DNA of 13,077 nt, from contig PNNE01000215.1 in the NCBI GenBank assembly GCA_013824055.1, positions 1 through 13,077 on the forward strand, in the 5' to 3' direction. Within the stretch, counting starts at the first letter, position 1. The number at the start of each line of letters is the position of its first letter. This DNA is from Rhodobacter sp. (lineage in GTDB: Bacteria > Pseudomonadota > Alphaproteobacteria > Rhodobacterales > Rhodobacteraceae). The notes beneath the pieces were generated by a model that searched no databases, was not told the DNA's origin, and saw nothing but the letters and a program-made list of their open reading frames with translations. Positions 5,457-12,186 of this stretch are shown one piece after another. The position numbers were made by a program, and so were the translations under genes.

Positions 5457-5882
5457 ATGGACATCCGTGCGATCACCCCCGACTACGCCGTCTCGCCGCA
5501 GATCGAGCCGGGCGACCTGCCCGCGATCAAGGCGGCGGGCTACACCACGGTGATCGACAACCGACCCGACGGCGAGATCCCGCCGCACCTGCACACCGAC
5601 CAGATGCGGGCGGCTGCCGAGGCGCTGGGGCTGACCTTCGTCGCCAATCCGGTGATCGGCGGGGCGATGACGATGGACAACGTCACGGCGCAGGGCGCGG
5701 CCATCGCGGCCTCGTCCGGGCCGGTCTTCGCCTATTGCGCCAGCGGCAACCGCTCCTCGGTGGTCTGGGCGCTGGCGCAGGCGGGCAAGCGTCCGGCGGA
5801 CGAGCTGATCGGCCTGCCCGCGCGCTTCGGCTACCAGCTGGAGCATCTGCGGCCGCAGATCGAAGCCCTGGCCCAAGGCTAG
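5457..5882 (+). CDS. TIGR01244/DUF442 family sulfurtransferase or phosphatase-like protein
   Basis: A 141-residue protein. The start MDIRAITPDYAVSPQIEPGDLPAIKAAGYTTVIDNRPDGE is the hallmark of this beta-lactamase-hydrolase-like (BLH, DUF442) family: 'YAVSPQI.P.D...I...G...vI.NRPD'. FAYCASGNRS (91-100) provides a catalytic loop C94-x4-R99, which places it among rhodanese/dual-specificity-phosphatase relatives. Family members are found alone or fused to persulfide dioxygenase-like hydrolases and are thought to act in sulfide or persulfide handling; the exact reaction is not settled. ATG 5457 has GGAG eight bases upstream. The gene is divergent from the dksA-like gene, with an FNR-like box between, and convergent with the FliM-like gene with only three bases between the stops. 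Confidence 0.85.
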   Translation: MDIRAITPDYAVSPQIEPGDLPAIKAAGYTTVIDNRPDGEIPPHLHTDQMRAAAEALGLTFVANPVIGGAMTMDNVTAQGAAIAASSGPVFAYCASGNRSSVVWALAQAGKRPADELIGLPARFGYQLEHLRPQIEALAQG

Positions 5883-5891
5883 CGCCTAGCC
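5877..5891. terminator. Palindromic hairpin holding both stop codons of a convergent pair
   Basis: GGCTAG (5877-5882), CGC, CTAGCC (5886-5891) is a perfect 6-bp inverted repeat. The left arm contains TAG of the + strand gene and the right arm, read on the other strand, contains TAG of the FliM-like gene. No T-run follows on either side. A two-way termination role is plausible but unproved. Confidence 0.4.
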
Positions 5892-6857
5892 GGCCGCGCG
5901 CAACTCGGTGGGGGGCGGTTCGTCCGTCTTGGCGGGCCTTGGCGCGGCGGCTGCCCCTGCCCCCGCCCCCGCCCCTGCCCGCGTCGTCACCGCCTCGTTC
6001 AGCTTCAGCGCCCGCATGCCGCGGTGCTGGCCAAGCCGTGCCCCGGCGACGCGCTGCCCCTCGATCGTCTCAAGCGAGATGGCGTCCAGCGCGGACCTGG
6101 GCAGGGCCAGCGTCTCGCCCACTGCAAGCGTCATCACCTGCCGCAACGACAATGTCAGCCGCCCGATCACCGCGTCCAGCCGGCAATCGGCCTGCATGAC
6201 CTGGGCCGAAAGCGCCACGGTGAAGTGCGGCGCCTCGGCTTCTGCCGAGGTGTCCAAGACCGCTGGCGCCTCGCCCCGGCCGATCGCAGGCAACACCAGC
6301 AACACCCGCCCCGTGCGCCCATCGCCCCCCCCCAGCGCCACCTCGGCGGACAGCACGCGATAGGCGTCCTCCTCCAGCAAGAGGCCAAGCGGGCGGGCAT
6401 CCTCCAGATAACTGGCATAGCGGAACCCGCCGGCCCAGTTGAAGTCGGCCTCATCGGCCAGGGTTTCGTCCAGGCCGACAAGCGCGCGGTCGATCACGCC
6501 CGCCACCATCGCGGCGTCGATCCGGCTGGCCCGGCGCGGCGGCGGCGTCTGGGACCCAAGCCGACCAAGCGTCTGCTTTTCGATGAACGAGGCGGTCACG
6601 CTCGGGCCAAGCATGATGACCCCCAGCCCGCCGCGTGGCCCGTCCAGAAGCGCAATCAGCGCCAGGTCGGGGGCCTGTTCCAGGATTTCCGCCAGACTTT
6701 GCCGGGCGATGGTCAGACTGCGGAATTCGAGGTCCAGCCCCATCGCATCGCGCGCGGCACGGGCCAGCGCCAGGCGCCAGCCCCGGTCGGCACCCGGAGC
6801 CCCTTCCGCCTGGGTCGGGCGGGCGCGGTCGATCTTGCGGCGGATCACGTCGGTCAT
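5886..6857 (-). CDS. FliM/FliN-family flagellar motor switch-like protein
   Basis: A 323-residue protein from ATG 6857-6855 (AGGG upstream). The frame is open farther upstream, but that part overlaps the kinase gene and is only shadow. Residues about 115-210 (DAAMVAGVIDRALVGLDETL, then GGFRYASYLEDARPLGLLLEEDAY) resemble the CheC/CheX-like middle domain of FliM. Residues about 225-290 (LSAQVMQADCRLDAVIGRLTLSLRQVMTLAVGETLALP, ending LGQHRGMRALKLN) resemble the SpoA domain of FliM/FliN. The usual N-terminal CheY-P-binding FliM motif (LSQ.EID.LL) is absent: the start is MTDVIRRKIDRARPTQ. The C-terminus is an Ala/Gly tract and a Pro-rich acidic tail. No other flagellar gene is present; it follows the kinase gene by 68 bases. 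It may be an orphan motor-switch paralogue. The family call is good, the job uncertain. Confidence 0.72.
   Translation of the reverse strand: MTDVIRRKIDRARPTQAEGAPGADRGWRLALARAARDAMGLDLEFRSLTIARQSLAEILEQAPDLALIALLDGPRGGLGVIMLGPSVTASFIEKQTLGRLGSQTPPPRRASRIDAAMVAGVIDRALVGLDETLADEADFNWAGGFRYASYLEDARPLGLLLEEDAYRVLSAEVALGGGDGRTGRVLLVLPAIGRGEAPAVLDTSAEAEAPHFTVALSAQVMQADCRLDAVIGRLTLSLRQVMTLAVGETLALPRSALDAISLETIEGQRVAGARLGQHRGMRALKLNEAVTTRAGAGAGAGAAAAPRPAKTDEPPPTELRAAG
5954..5980 (-). repeat. G-run tract inside the FliM-like gene (G-quadruplex candidate)
   Basis: On the coding (minus) strand there are five runs of G of length 3, 4, 5, 5 and 4 (C-runs on + at 5978-5980, 5972-5975, 5966-5970, 5960-5964, 5954-5957) separated by only 1-2 bases. 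This meets the usual G3+N1-7 quadruplex rule. It encodes the alternating Ala/Gly stretch near residue 295. It is also a near-perfect hexamer repeat prone to slippage. Confidence 0.7.
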
Positions 6858-6925
6858 GGCGGCCCTGTCCCTCGCCCGACACCCTAGCGCAGGCTTCCCT
6901 TCCAAAGGGTTAACGCCGATCGGCC

Positions 6926-9610
6926 CTAGGCTGCCTGACGCTCCAGCCGCAAAGGCACCGTCACGCGGAACGCGGCCCCCTTCTGGCCCGGCAGATAGGC
7001 GACCGCCCCGCCCAGGCTTGTCATGATCTCGCGGCAGATCGCCAGACCCAGACCCGCCCCGCCCGCCCGGTTGGCGTCGGTGAGACGGGCGAACTTCTCG
7101 AAGATCAGGGACTGGCTGTCCTTCGGGATGCCCTTGCCATTGTCGATGAAGTCCACCGTCACCCGCCCGGCCCGCTGGCGGACCACGATCCGCAGCTCGG
7201 GCCGGGCGGCGTCGCAATACTTGCGGGCGTTCGAGATCAGGTTGATGAAGACCTGGGTCAGCCGGTCGGCGTCGGTCTTCAGATAGATCGCCTCGGACGG
7301 CAGGTCGCGCACCACCAGGAAGTCGCGGTCCGGTCGGGTCTGGCGCGCGGCCGTCAGCGCGGTGTCGATCATCCCCTGCAGGCTGGCCAGGCCCAGGTTC
7401 AGCTGCACCGAGCCGTTTTCCAGCACCGAGAGGTCCAGAAGATTGTCCAGCAGCCGCGTCAGCCGCTTGGCCTCGTCATGGATGATCCTGCCATAGCGCA
7501 TCACCGCCTCGGGCGGCAGGTCGCCATCGGTCAGGATCTCGGAGAAGGCCCGGATCGAGGTCATCGGCGTGCGCAGCTCGTGGCTGATCTGACTGAGGAA
7601 CGCATCCTTCTGCAACGACAGCTGGGTCAGCTTTTCGTTGGCTTCGCGCAGCGCGCCGGCAGTGCGGGTCAGCTCGGCCTCGCGCGCTTCAAGCTGGGTG
7701 GAATACTCCAGCAGCTGTGCCGATTCGGAGGCCACCGCCATCAGGTCCTCGACCGTCACTGTCGCGCGACCGACCAGTTGGCTGATCATCGCATGCGCCG
7801 TCGCCGCCCCGACCGAACCCGAAAGCCGCGTCTCGAGCTGGTCAAGGAACGTCGGGGTCGGATCGGGCAGGAAGCCTTCCTTGCCCTGGGAGCGGGCCGC
7901 GTCCTGGAAGAAGCTCAGCGCCGTCTCCTCGCCCAGGATGCGCTGCGCCATGCCCAGCAGCGCTTCGGGGTCCACCTGGCCCCGCGCCCAGCGTTGCGGC
8001 CCGACCGAGCCTTCGAAGACATTGACGAAGGCAGCCCCCTGCAGCCGTTCCACCGGGCCGGGGAAGGTGAAAAGCGAGCCAAGGCAGAAGGCCAGCACAT
8101 TCAGCGCCATCGACCAGAACAGCGCATGGGTGATCGGGTCCATCGTCTGGGTGCCGAACAGCGCCTGGGGCCGCAGCCAGGACAGGCCGAAAAGCCCTTG
8201 GGTGAAGACCGCCTCGGACAGGGCCGCGCCGGGGCCGAACGAGGGCAGGAACGACGTGTAGGCCCAGACCACCAGCCCGGTGAGCAGGCCCAGCAGCGCG
8301 CCGGTCCGCGTCGCTCCGCGCCAGAAGATGCCGCCCAGCATCGCCGGCAACACCTGCGCCACGCCCAGAAAGGCGACCAGACCGATGGCCGCCAGCGCCG
8401 CCGAACCGCCCGAGACATGGTAGTAGCCATAGCCCAGGGCCAGCACGATCGCGATTGCCAGCCGCCGCGCCATCAGGACGACCGAGCGCAGGTCATCCGC
8501 CGCCGCCGCCCCCGGCCGCAGCCGCAGCCAGAGCGGGATCATCACATGGTTCGAGATCATCGTGGCCAGCGCGATGGATTCGACGATCACCATCGACGTC
8601 GCCGACGAAAACCCGCCCAGAAACACCAGCATCGCCAGCGCCCCCTGCCCCTCGGCCAGGGGCAGCGTCAGGACGAACATGTCGGGGTTCGAGCCGGCGG
8701 GCATCCGCTCCAGGCCGACCACGGCGATGGGCACGATGAACAGGCTCATCGCCAGAAGGTAAAGCGGAAAGGCCCAGCTTGCGCGGGCCAGGTGGCCCTC
8801 GTCCTCGTTCTCGACGACCATGACCTGGAACATGCGCGGCAGGGTGATGACCGCAGCGGCCGACAGGAAGATCAGGCCGGTCCAGCGCCCCGGCTCGACC
8901 TGCCAGGCCGAAAGATCGGCGGCATCGATCTTGGCGATCACCTCGGCCACGCCCCCGGCGATGCCCCAGACGACGAAGCTGCCCACGGCCAGAAGCGCGA
9001 CCAGCTTGACCACCGCCTCGACCGCGATCGCGGTGACGATGCCGTGGTGCTGCTCGCGCGCGTCAAGGTTGCGTGTGCCGAAGAGGATGGTGAAGAACGC
9101 CAGCCCCACTGCCACCCAGACCGCCGTCTGCCCGGGGTCCAGCGGGCGCGAGCCGTCGGGGGCGGCGCTGGCGAAGACGCCAAAGGACAGGACCACCGAT
9201 TGCAGCTGCAAGGCGATGTAGGGCGTCGCCGCGATCACCGCGATCAGCGTCACGATCACGCCCAGCAGGTTGGACTTGCCATAGCGCGACGAGATCAGGT
9301 CGGCGATCGAGGTGACATGATACTGCCGCCCGATCCGCACCAGCTTGCGCAGAAGCCACCACCAGCCGATGAAGACCAGCGTCGGGCCAAAGTAGATCGT
9401 CAGGAACTCCAGCCCCGAACGCGCGGCATAGCCGACGGCACCGTAGAAGGTCCAGGCGGTGCAGTAGATCGACAGCGACAGCGTGTAGACCAGGGGCGAG
9501 CGCAGCCAGCCCAGCCGTCCCCGCGCCGCCCGCCGTTCGACCAGGAAGGCGACCGCAAAGAGGAAGGCCACGTAAAGCAGGCAGGACAGGACCAGAAGGT
9601 TGAAGGGCAC
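6926..9610 (-). CDS. CbrA-like sensor histidine kinase with sodium:solute symporter domain
   Basis: An 894-residue protein. Residues about 1-520 form a multi-helix SSS-family (PutP-like) transporter domain, with VYTLSLSIYCTAWTFYGAVG near residue 41 and TSIADLISSRYGKS near residue 120. Then comes a STAC-like linker (about 550-620: LLGMAQRILGEETALSFF, LSGSVGAATAHAMI), a coiled-coil helix (about 635-675), and HisKA with SHELRTPMTSIRAF and phospho-acceptor H677. The HATPase has N-box LISNARK (N794), G1 DNGKGIP (D823), F-box FEKF, and G2 GGAGLGLAI (near 853). No PAS domain is seen, unlike Pseudomonas CbrA. CbrA-type kinases sense carbon/nitrogen nutrient state, and CbrA can carry histidine. The start is GTG 9610-9608, with AGGAGG six bases upstream, inside the end of the preceding small gene; only one base separates stop and start. 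The substrate is unknown. Confidence 0.88.
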   Translation of the reverse strand: MPFNLLVLSCLLYVAFLFAVAFLVERRAARGRLGWLRSPLVYTLSLSIYCTAWTFYGAVGYAARSGLEFLTIYFGPTLVFIGWWWLLRKLVRIGRQYHVTSIADLISSRYGKSNLLGVIVTLIAVIAATPYIALQLQSVVLSFGVFASAAPDGSRPLDPGQTAVWVAVGLAFFTILFGTRNLDAREQHHGIVTAIAVEAVVKLVALLAVGSFVVWGIAGGVAEVIAKIDAADLSAWQVEPGRWTGLIFLSAAAVITLPRMFQVMVVENEDEGHLARASWAFPLYLLAMSLFIVPIAVVGLERMPAGSNPDMFVLTLPLAEGQGALAMLVFLGGFSSATSMVIVESIALATMISNHVMIPLWLRLRPGAAAADDLRSVVLMARRLAIAIVLALGYGYYHVSGGSAALAAIGLVAFLGVAQVLPAMLGGIFWRGATRTGALLGLLTGLVVWAYTSFLPSFGPGAALSEAVFTQGLFGLSWLRPQALFGTQTMDPITHALFWSMALNVLAFCLGSLFTFPGPVERLQGAAFVNVFEGSVGPQRWARGQVDPEALLGMAQRILGEETALSFFQDAARSQGKEGFLPDPTPTFLDQLETRLSGSVGAATAHAMISQLVGRATVTVEDLMAVASESAQLLEYSTQLEAREAELTRTAGALREANEKLTQLSLQKDAFLSQISHELRTPMTSIRAFSEILTDGDLPPEAVMRYGRIIHDEAKRLTRLLDNLLDLSVLENGSVQLNLGLASLQGMIDTALTAARQTRPDRDFLVVRDLPSEAIYLKTDADRLTQVFINLISNARKYCDAARPELRIVVRQRAGRVTVDFIDNGKGIPKDSQSLIFEKFARLTDANRAGGAGLGLAICREIMTSLGGAVAYLPGQKGAAFRVTVPLRLERQAA

Positions 9611-9611
9611 C

Positions 9612-9872
9612 TCAGTCCTCCTCGTCGTCGGTGCCGTCCCCGCCGCGCAGTCCGGGGGCGAAGGCCGCGGCGACGCCGATCAGCCCCAGCCAGACCAGGA
9701 AGAAGTAGATCACGTCGCCCGACCGCAGCGCCACGCGCGAGTCCGGCGTCCAGAGCAGGGGCAGCAGCAGCAGGAAGATCCCCACCACCGGCAAGAGCCG
9801 CGCCGCATCGCGCAGCCTGCGGCGGCGATAGGGCGCGCGGGCCAGAAACAGCGGGGGCTTGGGCCGGCGCAT
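9612..9872 (-). CDS. Small two-helix membrane protein before the symporter-kinase (CbrX-like position)
   Basis: An 86-residue protein from ATG 9872-9870, whose A overlaps the receiver gene stop as TGATG. The N-terminus is strongly basic (RRPKPPLFLARAPYRRRRLRD). Two hydrophobic segments follow: LLPVVGIFLLLLPLLW (about 27-42) and VIYFFLVWLGLIGVAAAFA (about 54-72). The tail is acidic (GGDGTDDEED). The two-helix shape and the position directly before an SSS-type transporter domain recall the small companion subunits of some sodium:solute symporters and the short CbrX protein encoded before cbrA in Pseudomonas. I infer a structural or assembly partner of the kinase's transporter domain; no sequence motif proves it. 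Its codons for the acidic tail also supply the kinase gene's AGGAGG ribosome binding site. Confidence 0.8.
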   Translation of the reverse strand: MRRPKPPLFLARAPYRRRRLRDAARLLPVVGIFLLLLPLLWTPDSRVALRSGDVIYFFLVWLGLIGVAAAFAPGLRGGDGTDDEED

Positions 9873-10249
9873 CAGCCGCCCCGTCGCGGCTGGCCCAGCA
9901 TCGACCTGACCTCGGCCAGGATCTCGGCGTTGGAAAACGGCTTGGTCATGAAGCAATCCGCCCCTGCCTCTTGCGCCATCTCGCGGTCGCGGCCGCGCGC
10001 GGTCAGCATCAGCACCGGCAGGTCGCGGCTTTTCGGGTCGGCGCGGACCGCCGTCAGGATTTCCAGGCCCGACATGCCCGGCAGCATATGGTCGAGGATC
10101 ATCAGGTCCGGCGGGTCCTGCCACACCATCTGCAGCGCCGCGGCCCCTTCGGCAGCATGGCTGACCCGCAGCCCGTCACGGGTCAGCAGGAAACGGATCG
10201 CCTCGGCGATGTTGGGTTCGTCCTCGATGAGGAGCACATGCTGTGTCAA
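9872..10249 (-). CDS. Single-domain CheY-like response regulator
   Basis: 125 residues, essentially a bare receiver domain. The acidic pair E9/D10 (LLIEDEP), phospho-acceptor D53 (DLMILDHMLPGMSG), T83 (LMLTARG) and K103 (MTKPFS) are all present, so it should be phosphorylated normally. No DNA-binding or enzymatic output domain follows; the last residues are LGQPRRGG. The start appears to be TTG 10249-10247 (LTQHVLLIEDEP), since a run of six G lies just upstream as ribosome binding site and no in-frame ATG exists near; GTG four codons on is the alternative. The gene overlaps the next small membrane gene by one base, and the CbrA-like kinase follows, so that kinase is the likely phosphodonor. 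This differs from the NtrC-type CbrB partner in Pseudomonas. Confidence 0.87.
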   Translation of the reverse strand: MTQHVLLIEDEPNIAEAIRFLLTRDGLRVSHAAEGAAALQMVWQDPPDLMILDHMLPGMSGLEILTAVRADPKSRDLPVLMLTARGRDREMAQEAGADCFMTKPFSNAEILAEVRSMLGQPRRGG

Positions 10250-10284
10250 TGGTTCCCCCCGGGGGTCTCCCGCCCCTTGGTGAC

Positions 10285-10314
10285 AGTATCGGCGCAAAGC
10301 CGGTCGCCTGTCAA
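10285..10314 (-). promoter_or_regulatory. Sigma70-type promoter for the receiver-kinase cluster
   Basis: On the minus strand TTGACA (10314-10309, perfect -35), an 18-base spacer and GATACT (10290-10285, four of six to TATAAT). The predicted start near 10278 gives a leader of about 29 bases to TTG 10249. That leader contains CCCCCGGGGG just before the start codon, which could fold and hide the G-rich ribosome binding site. Confidence 0.6.
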
Positions 10315-10347
10315 AGCCTTGGGACGGCAAGACCGCACCGGATGCGT

Positions 10348-11625
10348 CTAGCCGATGCCCTCGGCCGCCAGGATCGAGGGTTCGCGCCGGGCCGGACAGT
10401 CGCCCCGGGCACAGACCCGGCAGCTTGACCCGACGGGCAGCACCGGCCCTGCCCCGTCGTCGGGCAGGATCAGCATCGCCGCCTCGCGCAGTTCGGGTCC
10501 GCGCAGGCCCTGCGGATGCCGGGTCTCGGCCCAGGCGATGACCCGGTGACGACGGTCGTTCTGCCCGGCCATCTGCACCCGCGCCTCGAAGGGCTGCATC
10601 GGCCGGCCAAGGGCTGCATAGAGCGGCCAGAGCGGACAGGCCGAGCCGAAGCGCGGCAGCGGAAAGCCGGTGGCAGGCTTGCGGAGGGTCAGCGTGCCAG
10701 AGCCGTCGCAGCCGACCAGTCCGGTCGGCAGGCCCGGCACACCGGCAAGGCGCCGCATCGCCACCAGCGGCGAGGTGCCGAAACGTTCGGCCAGCGCGAT
10801 GGGGTCCGGCCCGATCTCGGCCAGGGCGTCGGCAAAGCCGGCCTCTGGCACAAGTGCCGCGTCGCTTCTGGCCCGCGCCACATGCGCCCGCATCAGACTG
10901 CGCGCCGCGGTCGAGGCCAGGCGGCCGATCTCTTCCTCCAGCCCCCCGGCCAGTTCGGCGTCGGTCAGGATCCAGGACCGGCTGCGCAACCAGTCCTCGA
11001 CTTCCTCCTGCGGGGCGGCGATGCCCTTCTCCTCGATGGCCTGGCCTGCGTCCAGGAACCCCACCAGCGCCTCGGCCCCTGCGGCCAGGCGTTCGCTGTC
11101 CTGATGCAGGTTGTGGTGAAAGCGCCGCGCCCACTCCGGTTCCAGATCCGGCGTCTCGGCCAGGATCGCCGCCGTCGCCCGCACTGCCGAGAGCGAGGAC
11201 AAAAGCTCGTGCAGCGATTGCGACAGGTGGGGGTCGTGGGTCATCCGGTCGTTCAGCGCCTCGACCGCGCGTTCCAGCGCCCGGCCCCGCGCATCCAGCG
11301 CCGCGATCAGCGCGGCCCATCCCGGAAAGCGGTCGACGAAATCCTCGACCCGTTCGACTTCGACCTCGGTGTCCCCGCGGGCGGCCGCGGCGCGCAGATC
11401 CTCGACCAGCGTGGCCTCCCGCCCTTCGGTCAGCGCAGCGCGGTCGATCTGCAAGGCATCGGCCAGCCGCTCCATCACTTCGGGGGTGACCTTGCGGCGG
11501 TTGTGCTCGATGAGGTTCAGGTAGCTGGCCGAGATCCCGGCCGCCGCCGCCACGTCCGATTGCCGCAACCCCGCCGCCAGACGGCGTTCGCGCAACTTGG
11601 TGCCAGAGAGGGCGGAAGGCGGCAT
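10348..11625 (-). CDS. XRE-family regulator with ScfR-type C-terminal domain
   Basis: A 425-residue protein. The helix-turn-helix of Cro/C1 type is at about residues 10-62 (LRERRLAAGLRQSDVAAAAG, ISASYLNLIEHNRR). Residues about 270-295 (DPIALAERFGTSPLVAMRRL) resemble the IrrE-like part, and the C-terminus has FGSACPLWPLYAALGRP (C330) and SSCRVCARGDCPARREP (C402, C405, C410). This layout is that of short-chain fatty acyl-CoA regulators (ScfR; RamB, PccR, MccR relatives), which control acyl-CoA/propionate/acetate metabolism. Residues 135-190 look like a histidine-kinase DHp hairpin (see findings), which I do not expect in typical ScfR proteins. The start at ATG 11625 has a weak ribosome binding site. 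A small inverted repeat at 11638-11652 lies just upstream. The family call is good; the regulated pathway is not visible here. Confidence 0.82.
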   Translation of the reverse strand: MPPSALSGTKLRERRLAAGLRQSDVAAAAGISASYLNLIEHNRRKVTPEVMERLADALQIDRAALTEGREATLVEDLRAAAARGDTEVEVERVEDFVDRFPGWAALIAALDARGRALERAVEALNDRMTHDPHLSQSLHELLSSLSAVRATAAILAETPDLEPEWARRFHHNLHQDSERLAAGAEALVGFLDAGQAIEEKGIAAPQEEVEDWLRSRSWILTDAELAGGLEEEIGRLASTAARSLMRAHVARARSDAALVPEAGFADALAEIGPDPIALAERFGTSPLVAMRRLAGVPGLPTGLVGCDGSGTLTLRKPATGFPLPRFGSACPLWPLYAALGRPMQPFEARVQMAGQNDRRHRVIAWAETRHPQGLRGPELREAAMLILPDDGAGPVLPVGSSCRVCARGDCPARREPSILAAEGIG

Positions 11626-11637
11626 GGTCGCGGGTCC

Positions 11638-11652
11638 GTAAAATTGCTTTAC
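11638..11652 (-). promoter_or_regulatory. Candidate operator upstream of the XRE regulator
   Basis: GTAAA (11638-11642), ATTGC, TTTAC (11648-11652) is an inverted repeat with 5-bp arms, 12 bases before the start codon. A further TTTAC occurs at 11667-11671. Regulators of this family commonly control their own genes, and the A/T-rich half-sites stand out in this G+C-rich DNA. No convincing -35/-10 pair surrounds it. Confidence 0.35.
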
Positions 11653-11680
11653 CGCAGGAGGGCCGATTTACAGAACCTTG

Positions 11681-12088
11681 TCAATCGGCGGGACCGCCGC
11701 TGCCCTGGTCGAAGCTGGCGAAGCGGTGGCCGTAGAAGCTGACCGCCCGCAGCGCGCAGTCCTGGACGGCAAGATGCAGATGCGCGCCCTCGTTCACGCC
11801 GGGGGCCGTGCTGTCACGCGCCAGCGCCACCCGGCCGGCACCCGGTCGCTCACCGACCCGGGGACGCCAGAAGGCAACCTGTTCGTCCAGATGGGTTTCC
11901 AGCAGCGGATCACCCTGGCCCCAGGTAATCTCGGAGATCCGTTCGACCACCGCCAGGCAATAGGCCGCCTCTGCCTCGGCCGACGTGGCATCGTGAAGAT
12001 AGCCGGTCGGCCCGGCCCGGCCCTGCCACCAGACGGTTGCGAACAATGTCAGCGCCAGGGTCACAAGACCCGCCACGATCCACCTCAT
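11681..12088 (-). CDS. Small exported or membrane-anchored hypothetical protein
   Basis: A 135-residue protein from ATG 12088-12086, preceded by AGGGGACAAGG. The N-terminus MRWIVAGLVTLALTLFATVWWQG is a signal peptide or anchor (hydrophobic about 3-21), so the rest probably lies in the periplasm. Two cysteines, C44 (AEAAYCLAVVERIS) and C111 (HLAVQDCALRAVSFYGHRF), could form a disulfide. I do not recognise a family. It ends 55 bases before the XRE regulator start, same strand, so the two may be co-transcribed. The upstream gene ends in a strong terminator, so this gene probably has its own start of transcription in the 12089-12127 gap, though no clear promoter is seen. Its ribosome binding site lies inside an 8-bp hairpin. 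Confidence 0.75.
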   Translation of the reverse strand: MRWIVAGLVTLALTLFATVWWQGRAGPTGYLHDATSAEAEAAYCLAVVERISEITWGQGDPLLETHLDEQVAFWRPRVGERPGAGRVALARDSTAPGVNEGAHLHLAVQDCALRAVSFYGHRFASFDQGSGGPAD

Positions 12089-12089
12089 C

Positions 12090-12112
12090 CTTGTCCCCTT
12101 TCACGGGACAAG
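12090..12112 (-). promoter_or_regulatory. Perfect hairpin covering the ribosome binding site of the 11681-12088 gene
   Basis: CTTGTCCC (12090-12097) and GGGACAAG (12105-12112) are perfect 8-bp arms with a 7-base loop. In the transcript (minus strand) the 3' arm ends one base before the ATG and includes the GGGAC/AAGG ribosome binding region. It may sequester the start or be an operator for a dimeric protein. Confidence 0.5.
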
Positions 12113-12127
12113 AAACCACGGAACCGT

Positions 12128-12165
12128 AAAGAAAAGGCGGACGCGACCCCGTGGCCGCGCCCGCC
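12128..12165 (-). terminator. Intrinsic terminator of the substrate-binding protein gene
   Basis: On the minus strand GGCGGGCGCG (12165-12156) pairs with CGCGTCCGCC (12145-12136) in a 10-bp stem with one G-U pair and a 10-base loop. TTTTCTTT (12135-12128) follows directly. It starts about 20 bases after the stop codon at 12187. This is a classic rho-independent terminator. Confidence 0.85.
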
Positions 12166-12186
12166 AGATGCAGACAAGTCTAGCGA

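Noticed and set aside
6915..6924. Perfect palindrome GCCGATCGGC between kinase and FliM-like genes
   Set aside because: Ten-base self-complement without a loop or T-run; common in G+C-rich DNA and not enough to call a terminator or operator.
6858..7217. In-frame extension upstream of the FliM-like gene
   Set aside because: It overlaps the ATPase domain of the kinase in another frame; the translation shows no similarity, while ATG 6857 has a usable ribosome binding site.
7478..10351. A 957-codon open frame on the + strand
   Set aside because: It runs antisense through the kinase, small membrane protein and receiver genes. It is rich in Arg, Gln, His and Asp with no domain, the typical shadow of G+C-rich coding DNA.
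10250..11320. In-frame extension upstream of the receiver gene
   Set aside because: The frame continues antisense-free but out of frame through the XRE regulator; the receiver domain needs only residues from TTG 10249, and a good promoter lies at 10285-10314.
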